From assembly GCA_029960905.1 (NCBI GenBank), contig JASBVU010000022.1:1-11644 (forward strand): a stretch of DNA of 11,644 nucleotides, in the 5' to 3' direction. Below the pieces are notes generated by a model. That model worked only from the letters and a program-made list of their open reading frames with translations, searched no databases and had not been told where the DNA came from. Made by a program: the position numbers and the translations under genes. Origin of the DNA: Thermoanaerobacterium sp. GTDB taxonomy: Bacteria > Bacillota > Thermoanaerobacteria > Thermoanaerobacterales > Thermoanaerobacteraceae. Position 1 is the first letter of the stretch. Each line of letters starts with the position of its first letter. Shown here piece after piece: positions 1-8,082 of this stretch.

Positions 1-2945
1 ATATCCTCATCTTTTCTTAATTCTTCTTTCAATCTTTCATATTCTTTTTCTTGTAGGACTACTCGTTCTTTAAGTGCAGCAGTTTTAGCAGTTAAATCAT
101 TTATTTCCTTTGGTATATCGTCAATCCTTTTTATGCACTGTGAAAGCTCCTTTTGAAGGTCCTCTATACCAAGTTTCTCAATGGTTTCTTTTAATACATT
201 GATCTTTTCTATGCTGTTTTTTATCTTTGTGTCTATTACATCAATCTCAAACTTGTAATTATCAATGTCATACTCGATATCCTGTTTCTGCATTTTTCTC
301 GTCTCTATGCTTCTTAAAACAGCAGTATAAGTATTGTAATTTATCTGTAATTTTTGTAGGAGATTTTTGTACTCATCTAACTGAACTAAAGCATCTTCGT
401 AAGATTTCACATCCGCATGAATGCCGATTCCCGATGTCAATCTCCTTACAACTGCTCTCTTTTCTTGAAGCACATCAAAAAGCTTTTTAGCAGCAATTGT
501 TGCATCGTTTAATTTAATTTCCGTAAATTTTTGATTAGATTGCGCTTCTTTCAATTCCTTTAGTGCTTCTTCCAAATCATCTTTTCTCGGGAAATTTTTG
601 TATTCTATATCTATGTCGTCTAATTGAGATTTAATTGACAATTGTCTGTCGATAAGTTCCCTTATTTCATCTTTTATGATGCTTATTTCCTTAGCTATGG
701 ATGATATCATTTCATCTCTAAAGCGCCGTCTCGACTCAAAGCCTATATACCTCGACTTTGAATTTCCTGCTGCTTTCCCCTTTAAAATGCCTATTCCATA
801 CGTGCCATCATCATTTATATATGTTGCATTCTCTTCCTCATAGATAAATACATTGCTTAAGGCATCTGAAATTTCATCTAAGCTGACACCGCTATTTGAA
901 TCGACAACATTAAAATATTGCAATACATTAAGCTTCATGTTAAAAGTCCCCGGAGCAATATACTTGTCTGCCATGTCCTTATCCATTTTCATTGCTCTAT
1001 CTAAATTGCTTCTTGGCACAATAAGTGCATCCAAGATTCCCATATCTATAAGAGCTGATTCGATATTTCCTTTTGTATCATCATCTATATCATTTTTAAA
1101 ATCAATCGCTTTATAAAGCGGTACATATGGAATTTTCTCTTTATCCAGTCTTTTTCTGTTTTCTAAAACTTCTGTATTGCGCTCTGGTTCCGGATCCTCC
1201 GTCTCTTTCCATTTTCTTAATTCCTCTTCTTTCTCATCAAGCTGAGAATTTTTTAAGTCCAACTCATTTTTAACTTTAAGCATATCCATCTGAAGTCTTC
1301 CTCTGATATCATCGTATGGCTTCCTTATAGATGATATCAGATCTTCATAGACGCTTGTCTCACCGTATGACAGCACAATCCTGGCAAGTTTTTCGATGTC
1401 CTCTCTATTAAGCTTCAAAAGTTTATTCGTATCTGACCAATCATAAATTTTGTCGATGAACCTGTTCTTTTCTTCATCAAACAAAATCTCAATTTCATTG
1501 ACTTTTCGCTTTAAATCCTCATTTGCCTTTCTCAACCTATCTTCTTCCATCAATGCATCATTGTACTTTTGGTTTGCCTCTGCCTCGTCATTAAGGGCAT
1601 CTAATGCCTTCCTTACTTTCCATATATGTTCTTTTAATGAATTGTTCCAAAAATCAAAGTCAAAATCTTTGCCATACGACTTCTTCAATTCTTCTTCTGA
1701 GAAGCTATGCTCATCAAAATTGACTTCTTCAGATATAGAAGCCATATCCAAAAGATTTTCTTTTATTTTTTCGTCAATCGTATATATTTTGCCTTCCAGT
1801 TCTTTTAATTCCTTTTCTATTTCAAAATATCTCTCTTGTTTCTTTTTAAGCTGAACCTCTTTTAAATCCTTGTCTTTTCTATATTGTTTTAAAATATTTT
1901 CTTCTTCAACAAGTTCTCTTTGTGTATTAAAGGCATCGTTTTTCCTTAATTGAATTTCTTTATTTTTCAATGCCTGAAGCTCGCTTGCAAGTTCCGATAT
2001 TTTATCTTCCCCCATCAAAACATCCTGATTATTTTTTTCAATACTTTGCCTTATTTCCTCGCTTTGTTTTTGTACTTTAGAAAGCTCATTTTTCTGCATT
2101 AAAAGTTTCTCTGCCTTATAATAAAGCATAAACTTATTATACCTGTCGTATTCATTTTTTAGCTTTTTTAAAGATTTCATGTTTTTATTCAGTGAATCAA
2201 GGTGCAGCTTTATTTGATCCATGTTTTCTATTGTTTCAGACATAGGTCTTAAATCGTCATCTGTCAAAGATGAAAGAGATGCTCTCAATATATCGTATAT
2301 AACCGTTGGTCTAAAATCCTTAGAAAGCTTTGGACTCCTAAGCTGTATTAAAAGCTTTATAAGTTCATCATAGTCATCAATGCTTGAAAAGCCAAATATA
2401 TTTTTATTTACCAGTTCCATGTATTCTCGCTGCGTATCAACTACTTCTCCGCCGCTTCCAATGCAATTTTTAAGCTCTTTTTTTGACAAAGGTATTTTGA
2501 CTCTCTTGCCATCGATACCTGTCTCTAACTTATAAAGCAATATATCAATGCCAATCCGCCGTCCATCTTTAATGATAAATCCCCAAAAGTCCATGCTTTG
2601 ATGTCTCTTTGCCTTAAGGCCTATACCTACAGAGATATAATTATCTTTATTACCTCTTTTAAATTCCATATAAAGGTAACCGGTTCTCTCGTCAATTCCA
2701 TTCACATCTTCTTCACCTAAAAGATAGTCTTCAAGCCTTCTGGCTCTTGAGCCAAATGGATCCAGCCTTTCAGGGCTTTTATTGCCATCTAAAAGAAGAG
2801 GTATGAAGCTCTGCATAGTTACAGATTTTCCTGAACCATTAGAACCTCTTAGAAGAAGCCTTCCTCCAGAAAATTCAAATACTTCATCATCATAATACCA
2901 AAAGTTAAGAAGACCAGCTCTATTAATTATCCATCTATCATCCAT
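1..2945 (-). CDS. jetC: JetC, SMC-like ATPase of a Wadjet anti-plasmid system (TIGR02680 type), 3' end cut off by window edge
   Basis: The frame is open from an ATG at 2945 to the left edge: 981 codons with no stop, and the C-terminus lies outside the window. Residues 1-230 form the N-terminal half of an ABC/SMC head, with a Walker A motif GSNGSGKS at 34-41 preceded by LLLR. Residues about 235-600 are a long Lys/Glu/Leu-rich coiled coil. About 600-730 is globular and probably hinge-like (it includes IPYVPLYKAIDF and, later, TYGIGILKGKAAG). From about 735 to the edge is a second coiled coil. If the two coil arms are equal, the full protein is about 1,330 residues, which fits TIGR02680 members, and the signature motif and Walker B are missing only because of the cut. 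The ATG overlaps the jetB stop by 8 nt and has an AAAGGAG site upstream. In characterised Wadjet systems JetC powers loop extrusion on plasmid DNA. MukB-like or SbcC-like alternatives are unlikely given the jetA and jetB neighbours. Confidence 0.9.
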   Translation of the reverse strand, partial: MDDRWIINRAGLLNFWYYDDEVFEFSGGRLLLRGSNGSGKSVTMQSFIPLLLDGNKSPERLDPFGSRARRLEDYLLGEEDVNGIDERTGYLYMEFKRGNKDNYISVGIGLKAKRHQSMDFWGFIIKDGRRIGIDILLYKLETGIDGKRVKIPLSKKELKNCIGSGGEVVDTQREYMELVNKNIFGFSSIDDYDELIKLLIQLRSPKLSKDFRPTVIYDILRASLSSLTDDDLRPMSETIENMDQIKLHLDSLNKNMKSLKKLKNEYDRYNKFMLYYKAEKLLMQKNELSKVQKQSEEIRQSIEKNNQDVLMGEDKISELASELQALKNKEIQLRKNDAFNTQRELVEEENILKQYRKDKDLKEVQLKKKQERYFEIEKELKELEGKIYTIDEKIKENLLDMASISEEVNFDEHSFSEEELKKSYGKDFDFDFWNNSLKEHIWKVRKALDALNDEAEANQKYNDALMEEDRLRKANEDLKRKVNEIEILFDEEKNRFIDKIYDWSDTNKLLKLNREDIEKLARIVLSYGETSVYEDLISSIRKPYDDIRGRLQMDMLKVKNELDLKNSQLDEKEEELRKWKETEDPEPERNTEVLENRKRLDKEKIPYVPLYKAIDFKNDIDDDTKGNIESALIDMGILDALIVPRSNLDRAMKMDKDMADKYIAPGTFNMKLNVLQYFNVVDSNSGVSLDEISDALSNVFIYEEENATYINDDGTYGIGILKGKAAGNSKSRYIGFESRRRFRDEMISSIAKEISIIKDEIRELIDRQLSIKSQLDDIDIEYKNFPRKDDLEEALKELKEAQSNQKFTEIKLNDATIAAKKLFDVLQEKRAVVRRLTSGIGIHADVKSYEDALVQLDEYKNLLQKLQINYNTYTAVLRSIETRKMQKQDIEYDIDNYKFEIDVIDTKIKNSIEKINVLKETIEKLGIEDLQKELSQCIKRIDDIPKEINDLTAKTAALKERVVLQEKEYERLKEELRKDED

Positions 2946-4074
2946 TTTGAATTGCTCCTTTAAAATCACTTCGATATTCACCAATAAACTTGCCTAAGAT
3001 CGGCATCAAAGTATACGAGTGGGTATCATCATTGTATATTACCATTTTCCAACTTTCCATAAACTCCGTAACCTCATCAAATAATTTTTCATCATTCATA
3101 TCAGCGTAAATCTTGCTCCATCCGCTTTTAAACCTATTCTTCACATCGGATATGATATTCATAAATTGTCCTTCTGTAATTTCAATGCAGTCATCTACTC
3201 CTATATTTAAATTGCCTGAATCTATCATCTCTCTCAAAACATACGCGATTTGAAGCACTATATCAGATATATTTTTATTGTCTGGGAAATAAGATGTTGC
3301 AAACTTGTTTTCATTGAAAATTATATACGCAGATGTTTTATGAATGTGTAGTTTCGCATCGAGATAATCGTCAAAGTCTTTTTCTATTGTATTTCTATAA
3401 TTTTTTATGTAGATAAAATCTTGATCGTCAGGTCCCTCATAGTAAACGGCTGGAGATAAAAGAAGTTTTCTGTAAACTCTATGCCTTCTCTCAAGAACCT
3501 TATTATCCTCATACCTATCGTCCTTCATAAAATCTTCCATTGTCATCTTTTCGCTTATTTCGCTGCTCATAATTCTCATAAAATACCTAGAAAGCCCTGT
3601 ATTTTCATATAAAACCTCTATATCACGATTATCAGCAAATCTTTCCTGCTCTCCATCATCGACTTTTATCATTTTCATTTTTTCTGCAAAATTAAGTACC
3701 CTGACAAGGGATTTTCTATGCTTAAAAAGGGTCCAGTCAACACTTTCTATGCCATCATATTGCATCTCGATATACTCCGTTATATTTGAAAGTATAAATT
3801 GGTCACCTACCCCCATATCTTCTAAAAATGCAAGAAGCAGGCATAAAAATGCATAGTCCATCGAACTTTGAAATTCTTCGATTCCCATCCACTCTTCAGC
3901 ATCACCCGGTATCTTCTCTAGCTTTATAAGAAGTGGATTTACGATAAGCCGATATCCTAACTTATCCTCTACAAATGATCTTAATTTCTTTTCATTGTCA
4001 CGTATTCTATTAAACATTTCTGTGTCATCTTTTGTAACCCAAAAGTTCTCTAAAAGTATCTCAAGCTCCTCCAA
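2938..4074 (-). CDS. jetB: JetB, DUF2398/TIGR02678 family subunit of Wadjet
   Basis: This 378-residue protein is recognisable as the DUF2398/TIGR02678 family by its N-terminus (ENFWVTKDD followed by FNRIRDNEKKLRSF), the motif LYENTGLSRYFMR at about 155-167 and ERRHRVYRKLLLSPAVYY at about 195-212. There is no signal peptide or membrane segment, so it is cytoplasmic. By analogy with MukE and other KITE proteins, it should be a tandem winged-helix protein that binds the JetA kleisin and bridges it to the JetC heads. The start is a TTG directly preceded by an in-frame TAG, so it cannot begin earlier. The next in-frame Met (residue 20) would remove the conserved N-terminus. It starts 17 nt after jetA ends, and its stop lies inside the jetC start region (ATGGATGA, 8-nt overlap), which points to translational coupling. 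Family assignment is firm; the KITE role is inferred from related complexes. Confidence 0.9.
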   Translation of the reverse strand: MEELEILLENFWVTKDDTEMFNRIRDNEKKLRSFVEDKLGYRLIVNPLLIKLEKIPGDAEEWMGIEEFQSSMDYAFLCLLLAFLEDMGVGDQFILSNITEYIEMQYDGIESVDWTLFKHRKSLVRVLNFAEKMKMIKVDDGEQERFADNRDIEVLYENTGLSRYFMRIMSSEISEKMTMEDFMKDDRYEDNKVLERRHRVYRKLLLSPAVYYEGPDDQDFIYIKNYRNTIEKDFDDYLDAKLHIHKTSAYIIFNENKFATSYFPDNKNISDIVLQIAYVLREMIDSGNLNIGVDDCIEITEGQFMNIISDVKNRFKSGWSKIYADMNDEKLFDEVTEFMESWKMVIYNDDTHSYTLMPILGKFIGEYRSDFKGAIQNG

Positions 4075-4090
4075 CTAAAAACACCACCAT
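4061..4090 (-). promoter_or_regulatory. jetB translation start region: TTG start, GGTGGTG ribosome site, 9-codon mini-ORF
   Basis: GGTGGTG at 4088-4082 lies 7 nt before the TTG start of jetB (4074-4072) and is the likely ribosome binding site. A stronger-looking GGAGGAG falls inside jetB codons 1-3, but only an ATA codon follows it at useful distance in frame, so I treat it as coding sequence for Glu-Glu. An ATG at 4090 opens a 9-codon out-of-frame ORF that ends with TGA at 4063-4061 and so overlaps the jetB start. It may be accidental. A TTG start with an imperfect ribosome site suggests that jetB depends on ribosomes arriving from jetA. Confidence 0.4.
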
Positions 4091-4091
4091 A

Positions 4092-5576
4092 TCAATCTAA
4101 AAACTCTATCGTTACATCAGGCATTTCAAGGACACCGTCTGTACAATTTAAAGTTATTACCTTATTTCTTGAAATACTGACTTTGTATGTCCTGCCATCT
4201 TCTGATTTAGCTATATTTTTAGGCTGACTTAAGGATTTGCTGATCCAGCTTAAAAGGGTTGTCCTTATAAAAGGCTTTATTATTGGCAACTCTCTCAGCA
4301 CAATCTTGCCGTCAATTATATACTTTGATATTTCCTCAATCTCACTGTGTCTTTCTTCAAGGTACTGTTTTAAGCACATCTCTTTTTCTTCTACCCTATC
4401 TATTATAGCATTTGTCTTTGTGGATTGTGTATAACTTCTCGTCTTTGGCCTTATCAAAAATTTACATGGCACATCATCCCACACGCTTTCATTTATGCTT
4501 TCGGTCTTTTTGTCAAAATCGCCATATAAATGTCGCGTGTGAAAAACTCCAAACACGACTGATGAAAGCTTATGAGCATAGCCTATGTCATCGTTATTTG
4601 CAAATATCTTTGAAAGCTTTATATATTCGCTTTTCCTGCTGGCAGTCCTTAACCTGTTTTCAGAAATTCTAGCTGCATACATTGTAATCTTTCTTATTAT
4701 CTCATTTGATATCTCAAGAAGCCTATATGCTTCACTATCTTCATCGCCATTTCCTCTAAACCAAAATACTATGTTCTCCCACTTGCTTAATATATTTTCT
4801 TTGACGTCATTAATATCAAAGTCTTTATCCAGCCTCGGTATATTCTCCTCATAAAGCAGCAATTTTTCTACGATACCATCTAATGACTTCTTATCAATTT
4901 TATTTAGCAGCGATACGATAACCTGAGAGAACCTCTGTAGATCCTTTATATATCCTCTTAAATACTCTGTAAGCTTGTCTTTGTATATTAAGAAAGCATC
5001 AGTCTTCATAAGTTCATCTGCATTTGAACTTTGCAAACTAGCAATGTAGTCTATAGCATTGTGATAAATATTTTCAAAATCAGAAGTAAAATCTTTCCAC
5101 CATCTATATACAGTGTCTAAGTCATCGCTTTTGGATATGTCATCAATTTTCTTTAAGTTTTCATACAATCTCTGAAATAAAGATGGCTCTAGGGAACCAC
5201 CATAGCCTTTTATTTTTTCTAGATTAATTGTCATCCTTTCTATCTCTATCGAATACTCGCTAAGCATGTATCTAAATTTCTTATTTTTAAATTCTTCTGC
5301 AGATTGAGCTCTTCCAGTGTCCTGCTCAGCTATCAAGTTTTTCCACTCTGTCAGAGACTTTAAATCCTGCTCGCACTTATCCAATGTATAGTCGTAAAAC
5401 AAATCAAAACCTTTTACATAATTATAAACATCCTCTTTTGTTAGCCAGTATCTAAGCCGCTCATAGTTCTGGTAAAAATATCGCATGATGAGGCGATACC
5501 TTGATGCATTATCAGCAGTAAGATATCTAACCTCATCAATAGGCTTTATAACATTAAAATTTATTTTATCAGACAT
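4092..5576 (-). CDS. jetA: JetA, DUF2397/TIGR02677 family kleisin-like subunit of Wadjet
   Basis: This 494-residue protein matches the DUF2397/TIGR02677 family: RYRLIMRYFYQNYERLRYWL at 26-45, a QDTGR segment near 85-89, EEFKNKKFRYMLSEYSIEIE at about 94-113 and GGSLEPSLFQRL at 126-137. The first 115 residues look like an N-terminal winged-helix dimerisation region. The middle (about 130-330) is mostly helical. The C-terminus (about 400-494) is a compact domain, probably the second winged helix. In Wadjet and MukBEF-type complexes this subunit is the kleisin that joins the two SMC heads and carries the KITE subunits. It has no signal peptide or membrane helix. The ATG has an AAAGGTG site 8 nt upstream, located across the stop of the tautomerase-like gene (12-nt gap). 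It is full length with no visible frameshift. I would place it in Wadjet type III of the Doron classification, but that type number is from memory. Confidence 0.92.
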   Translation of the reverse strand: MSDKINFNVIKPIDEVRYLTADNASRYRLIMRYFYQNYERLRYWLTKEDVYNYVKGFDLFYDYTLDKCEQDLKSLTEWKNLIAEQDTGRAQSAEEFKNKKFRYMLSEYSIEIERMTINLEKIKGYGGSLEPSLFQRLYENLKKIDDISKSDDLDTVYRWWKDFTSDFENIYHNAIDYIASLQSSNADELMKTDAFLIYKDKLTEYLRGYIKDLQRFSQVIVSLLNKIDKKSLDGIVEKLLLYEENIPRLDKDFDINDVKENILSKWENIVFWFRGNGDEDSEAYRLLEISNEIIRKITMYAARISENRLRTASRKSEYIKLSKIFANNDDIGYAHKLSSVVFGVFHTRHLYGDFDKKTESINESVWDDVPCKFLIRPKTRSYTQSTKTNAIIDRVEEKEMCLKQYLEERHSEIEEISKYIIDGKIVLRELPIIKPFIRTTLLSWISKSLSQPKNIAKSEDGRTYKVSISRNKVITLNCTDGVLEMPDVTIEFLD

Positions 5577-5588
5577 AATTTTTCACCT

Positions 5589-5939
5589 TTAAAATGTGCT
5601 GCCATTGTATCCCCAATTTTCACCGGCAAATTCTTGAATGACTATGTACACATTGTCCTTAGGATATTTTAAATTATTTTCAAAAATATCGCAAATTCTT
5701 GCTGAAATCTTTTCCTTTTGTTCCTTAGTCAGTTTTCCTATTAACTGTATCTCTACGATTGCACCTTTATCTAAAGGCTCTCCGTGGAAATACAAATCAT
5801 CGCCTTCTGCAAATCTCACCATTAACCAATTTTCGCTTTTGCCGGCAATATCCATCATCATAGATGCAAACTCTTTCTTTATAGCATTTTTTACATTGTC
5901 ACTTAGTTTTTCTTTTGTAATTGAATTGATTATAGGCAT
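5589..5939 (-). CDS. MIF/phenylpyruvate-tautomerase-like protein, first gene of the Wadjet operon
   Basis: This 116-residue protein is in the tautomerase/MIF superfamily and has the usual family length. Features shared with MIF are Pro2 after the initiator Met (the catalytic N-terminal proline once Met is removed), Lys34 in AGKSENWLMVRF (MIF Lys32 position), an IGK turn at 67-69, VYI at 97-99 (MIF Tyr95 conserved as Tyr98) and the C-terminus NWGYNGSTF, which matches the NVGWNNSTF end of MIF. The residue matching MIF Asn97 is Val100. Such proteins form trimers and catalyse keto-enol tautomerisation of phenylpyruvate-like substrates, but the true substrate here is unknown. No signal peptide, so probably cytoplasmic. 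The ATG has AAAGGAG 9 nt upstream. It sits 12 nt before jetA with no terminator between and shares the only visible promoter, so it is very likely co-transcribed with the Wadjet genes. A role in defence is inference only. Confidence 0.85.
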   Translation of the reverse strand: MPIINSITKEKLSDNVKNAIKKEFASMMMDIAGKSENWLMVRFAEGDDLYFHGEPLDKGAIVEIQLIGKLTKEQKEKISARICDIFENNLKYPKDNVYIVIQEFAGENWGYNGSTF

Positions 5940-5986
5940 ATAGATACACTCCTTTACATATAGAGATTTAATAAATTCTTATTAAC

Positions 5987-6015
5987 ATTATAAATTAATA
6001 TATAGAATACATCAA
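5987..6015 (-). promoter_or_regulatory. Sigma-A-type promoter of the tautomerase-jetABC(D) operon
   Basis: On the minus strand, TTGATG (6015-6010) is followed after exactly 17 bp by a perfect TATAAT (5992-5987). Transcription should start near 5980, giving a leader of about 40 nt before the ATG at 5939. The spacer is AT-only apart from one base. I see no clear operator. The -35 box runs into the T-tract of the terminator of the preceding ABC transporter unit. Confidence 0.75.
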
Positions 6016-6051
6016 TAAAAATAATGCTGCCACAATACATTGATGGCAGCA
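6014..6051 (-). terminator. Rho-independent terminator of the ABC transporter operon
   Basis: An 8-bp perfect stem, TGCTGCCA (6032-6025 on the minus strand read as its complement) with TGGCAGCA (6044-6051), encloses an 11-nt loop and is followed on the minus strand by TTATTTTTATTG. It begins 11 nt after the permease stop codon. It separates the transporter unit from the Wadjet unit. Confidence 0.8.
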
Positions 6052-6062
6052 AAATAGCTTAG

Positions 6063-8039
6063 TTAATCAATCTCTGGACTTTTTAATGACTGAACCATAT
6101 CGACTTTCTTAAGTTGGAAGTGCACTACGATGCTTACAAGAATAGAAAATCCCATTGTGATAAGTGCAGAATACAAAAAGCTCATCGGTTCTATATTTCT
6201 TCCAAACATCAATATATCAACTTCTACGGTGGACATGAGATACCTGTGAAGAAAAACACCCATCACAAACCCTAATAAAATTCCGATGATTGTCAAGATA
6301 AAATTCTCTCTCATGACGTACAGAGAAACTTCTTCATCATAAAATCCCAGAACTTTCATTGTGGCAAGCTCTCTTATCCTTTCTGTTATATTGATATTTG
6401 TCAGATTGTAGAGGACCACAAAAGCAAGCGTACCTGCAGATACAATCAGAACCAACACAACCGACAGCAAGTTATTTACAACGTCTTGAAATGTCTTTTT
6501 AACAGATGATATAAAATTGACCGTCATTACTGCTTTTGATTTCAATATTCTTTGAGACAGCTCATCTTCTTTTGTGCTTGAACTGTCAGCAATCTTCGAC
6601 AATATCTCATTTGAAGCTATTTTTTTATCAAATAGCTTTTCGTACAAAGAAGAACTCATATAAATATAATGCTGCAAATAATTTTCTGCTATGCCGATTA
6701 CTTTTGCTTTTGCTTTCCTGCCATCACCGGTGTTTAAATAGATATAATCGCCACTCATCACTCCAAGCATATTTGCAAACTTTTCAGTTACAACAACTCC
6801 ATCGTCTGTCAATGGTATTTTATCACCAGTAGTTCTGCTTCTTAAGACTATAAAATCTTTAAATTTTTCCTTATCGCCAGTGACGACTAGAAATGCGCTT
6901 TTTTTAACTTTACCTCTTGTAACGTCCACGCTGGATTGACTAAGCATGATGCTTTCCTTTATATTTTTGTCATTATTTATAGTTGCAGAAAGCTCTTTTA
7001 GATCTGTCTTAGAAGCGTCACTTTTAAAAGTCGTTATCATTTGATATCTGAAGATTTCATTGAATTGTTTATCCACGATGATATTTATTGAGTCTCTGAT
7101 TCCAAACCCGGTAAGAAGCAGTGCAGTACATCCACCTATACCTATTACAGTCATTAAAAATCTTCTTTTATACCTGAATATGTTTCTGGCAGTTACCTTT
7201 TGCATAAAATCAAGTCGAGACCAAATAAATCTTATGTTTTCTAATAAAACCCTCTTACCTGCCATCGGCGCTTTAAGCCTCATTAACGATGCAGGAACTT
7301 CTTTTAAATCATTAAAGGACACCAGTGCTGCAACAACCGTAGTAGACACAAGTGCAGCAAAAATTCCTATGGCAGCGTAATATAGATTAAACTCTGTAAT
7401 TACAGGCGGCAATGTGTACATCATCCCATACGCATTGAAAATTATTCTCGGCAATATGTTAAAACCCAAAAGCAAACCTGCAAATCCACCTAATATTGTT
7501 GCAACAGACGAATAAACGACAAATTTAAACATTATTGCAAACCTGCCATAGCCTAATGCTTTCAAAATCCCCATTTGCGTCCTCTGCTCTTCCACCATCC
7601 TGGTCATAGAAGTGAGGCTAACTAATGCTGCAACAAGGAAGAAGATGGTCGGAAATACATTTCCTAATGCTTTTATCCTGTCTGCTTCATCCCCATACTC
7701 TACATAACCTATATTAGATTTTCTATCTAATACATACCATGTGGGCTTTTTTAAATCTTTAAGTTTCTCTTCCGAAGAGGCAATTTTGGCTTTGGCATCA
7801 TTTATCTGTTTATCAAATTCTGCTTTATTAGCCTCGTATTTCTTATAATTATCATTGAGCGTAAGAAAGGCATTGTTTAGCTGTTTTGTTGCGTTATCTA
7901 TCTGCATTTGACCTTGAATTTTGGCTTTACTTAAAGCCAATTCCTGTTCTTTTATATTATCCTTTGACGCAGCCAATTGCGCTTTGGCACTCTCAAGCTG
8001 CGACTTCTTTTCATTTAACTGCGCCATATTCTCATCCAA
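6063..8039 (-). CDS. FtsX-like ABC permease, C-terminal part (two FtsX domains)
   Basis: This is a 658-codon stretch; the nominal TTG start at 8039 has no ribosome site, and the frame is open back to about 8096. Residues 1-97 complete a long extracytoplasmic coiled coil. Then come three membrane segments (about 128-146, 170-192, 218-240), with the FtsX-type sequence QMGILKALGYGR on the cytoplasmic side. After an ARNIFRYKRRFL basic anchor there is a membrane helix at about 293-312 and a MacB-like extracytoplasmic domain (about 320-515). A second FtsX domain has helices near 524-546, 580-600 and 620-642 and the motif RELATMKVLGFYDEE. These domains couple to the ATPase encoded upstream, probably moving a lipid, peptide or drug outward or acting mechanically on the envelope; the substrate cannot be told. 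It ends with TAA, 11 nt before a terminator. Read it as the continuation of the 9312-8083 reading frame. Confidence 0.85.
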   Translation of the reverse strand: MDENMAQLNEKKSQLESAKAQLAASKDNIKEQELALSKAKIQGQMQIDNATKQLNNAFLTLNDNYKKYEANKAEFDKQINDAKAKIASSEEKLKDLKKPTWYVLDRKSNIGYVEYGDEADRIKALGNVFPTIFFLVAALVSLTSMTRMVEEQRTQMGILKALGYGRFAIMFKFVVYSSVATILGGFAGLLLGFNILPRIIFNAYGMMYTLPPVITEFNLYYAAIGIFAALVSTTVVAALVSFNDLKEVPASLMRLKAPMAGKRVLLENIRFIWSRLDFMQKVTARNIFRYKRRFLMTVIGIGGCTALLLTGFGIRDSINIIVDKQFNEIFRYQMITTFKSDASKTDLKELSATINNDKNIKESIMLSQSSVDVTRGKVKKSAFLVVTGDKEKFKDFIVLRSRTTGDKIPLTDDGVVVTEKFANMLGVMSGDYIYLNTGDGRKAKAKVIGIAENYLQHYIYMSSSLYEKLFDKKIASNEILSKIADSSSTKEDELSQRILKSKAVMTVNFISSVKKTFQDVVNNLLSVVLVLIVSAGTLAFVVLYNLTNINITERIRELATMKVLGFYDEEVSLYVMRENFILTIIGILLGFVMGVFLHRYLMSTVEVDILMFGRNIEPMSFLYSALITMGFSILVSIVVHFQLKKVDMVQSLKSPEID

Positions 8040-8082
8040 TGCTTTTTTGTTTGCATTAATGCATCTGTTTGTTTTGATACAC

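Noticed and set aside
227..1854. Short plus-strand reading frames of about 87-134 codons across the jetC region
   Set aside because: They are antisense shadows of the continuous jetC frame, with low-complexity Ser/Phe/Leu composition and no ribosome sites or family resemblance.
4237..4854. Plus-strand reading frames inside jetA
   Set aside because: Antisense shadows of a clearly recognised protein; hydrophobic translations arise from complementing Lys/Glu-rich codons and are not membrane proteins.
8043..8049. Fully programmed -1 frameshifting as the normal way to make the permease
   Set aside because: A second shift is needed at 8091-8089, where no slippery heptamer exists, and I see no clear stimulatory stem-loop; error or mutation is simpler. 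Kept only as an alternative.
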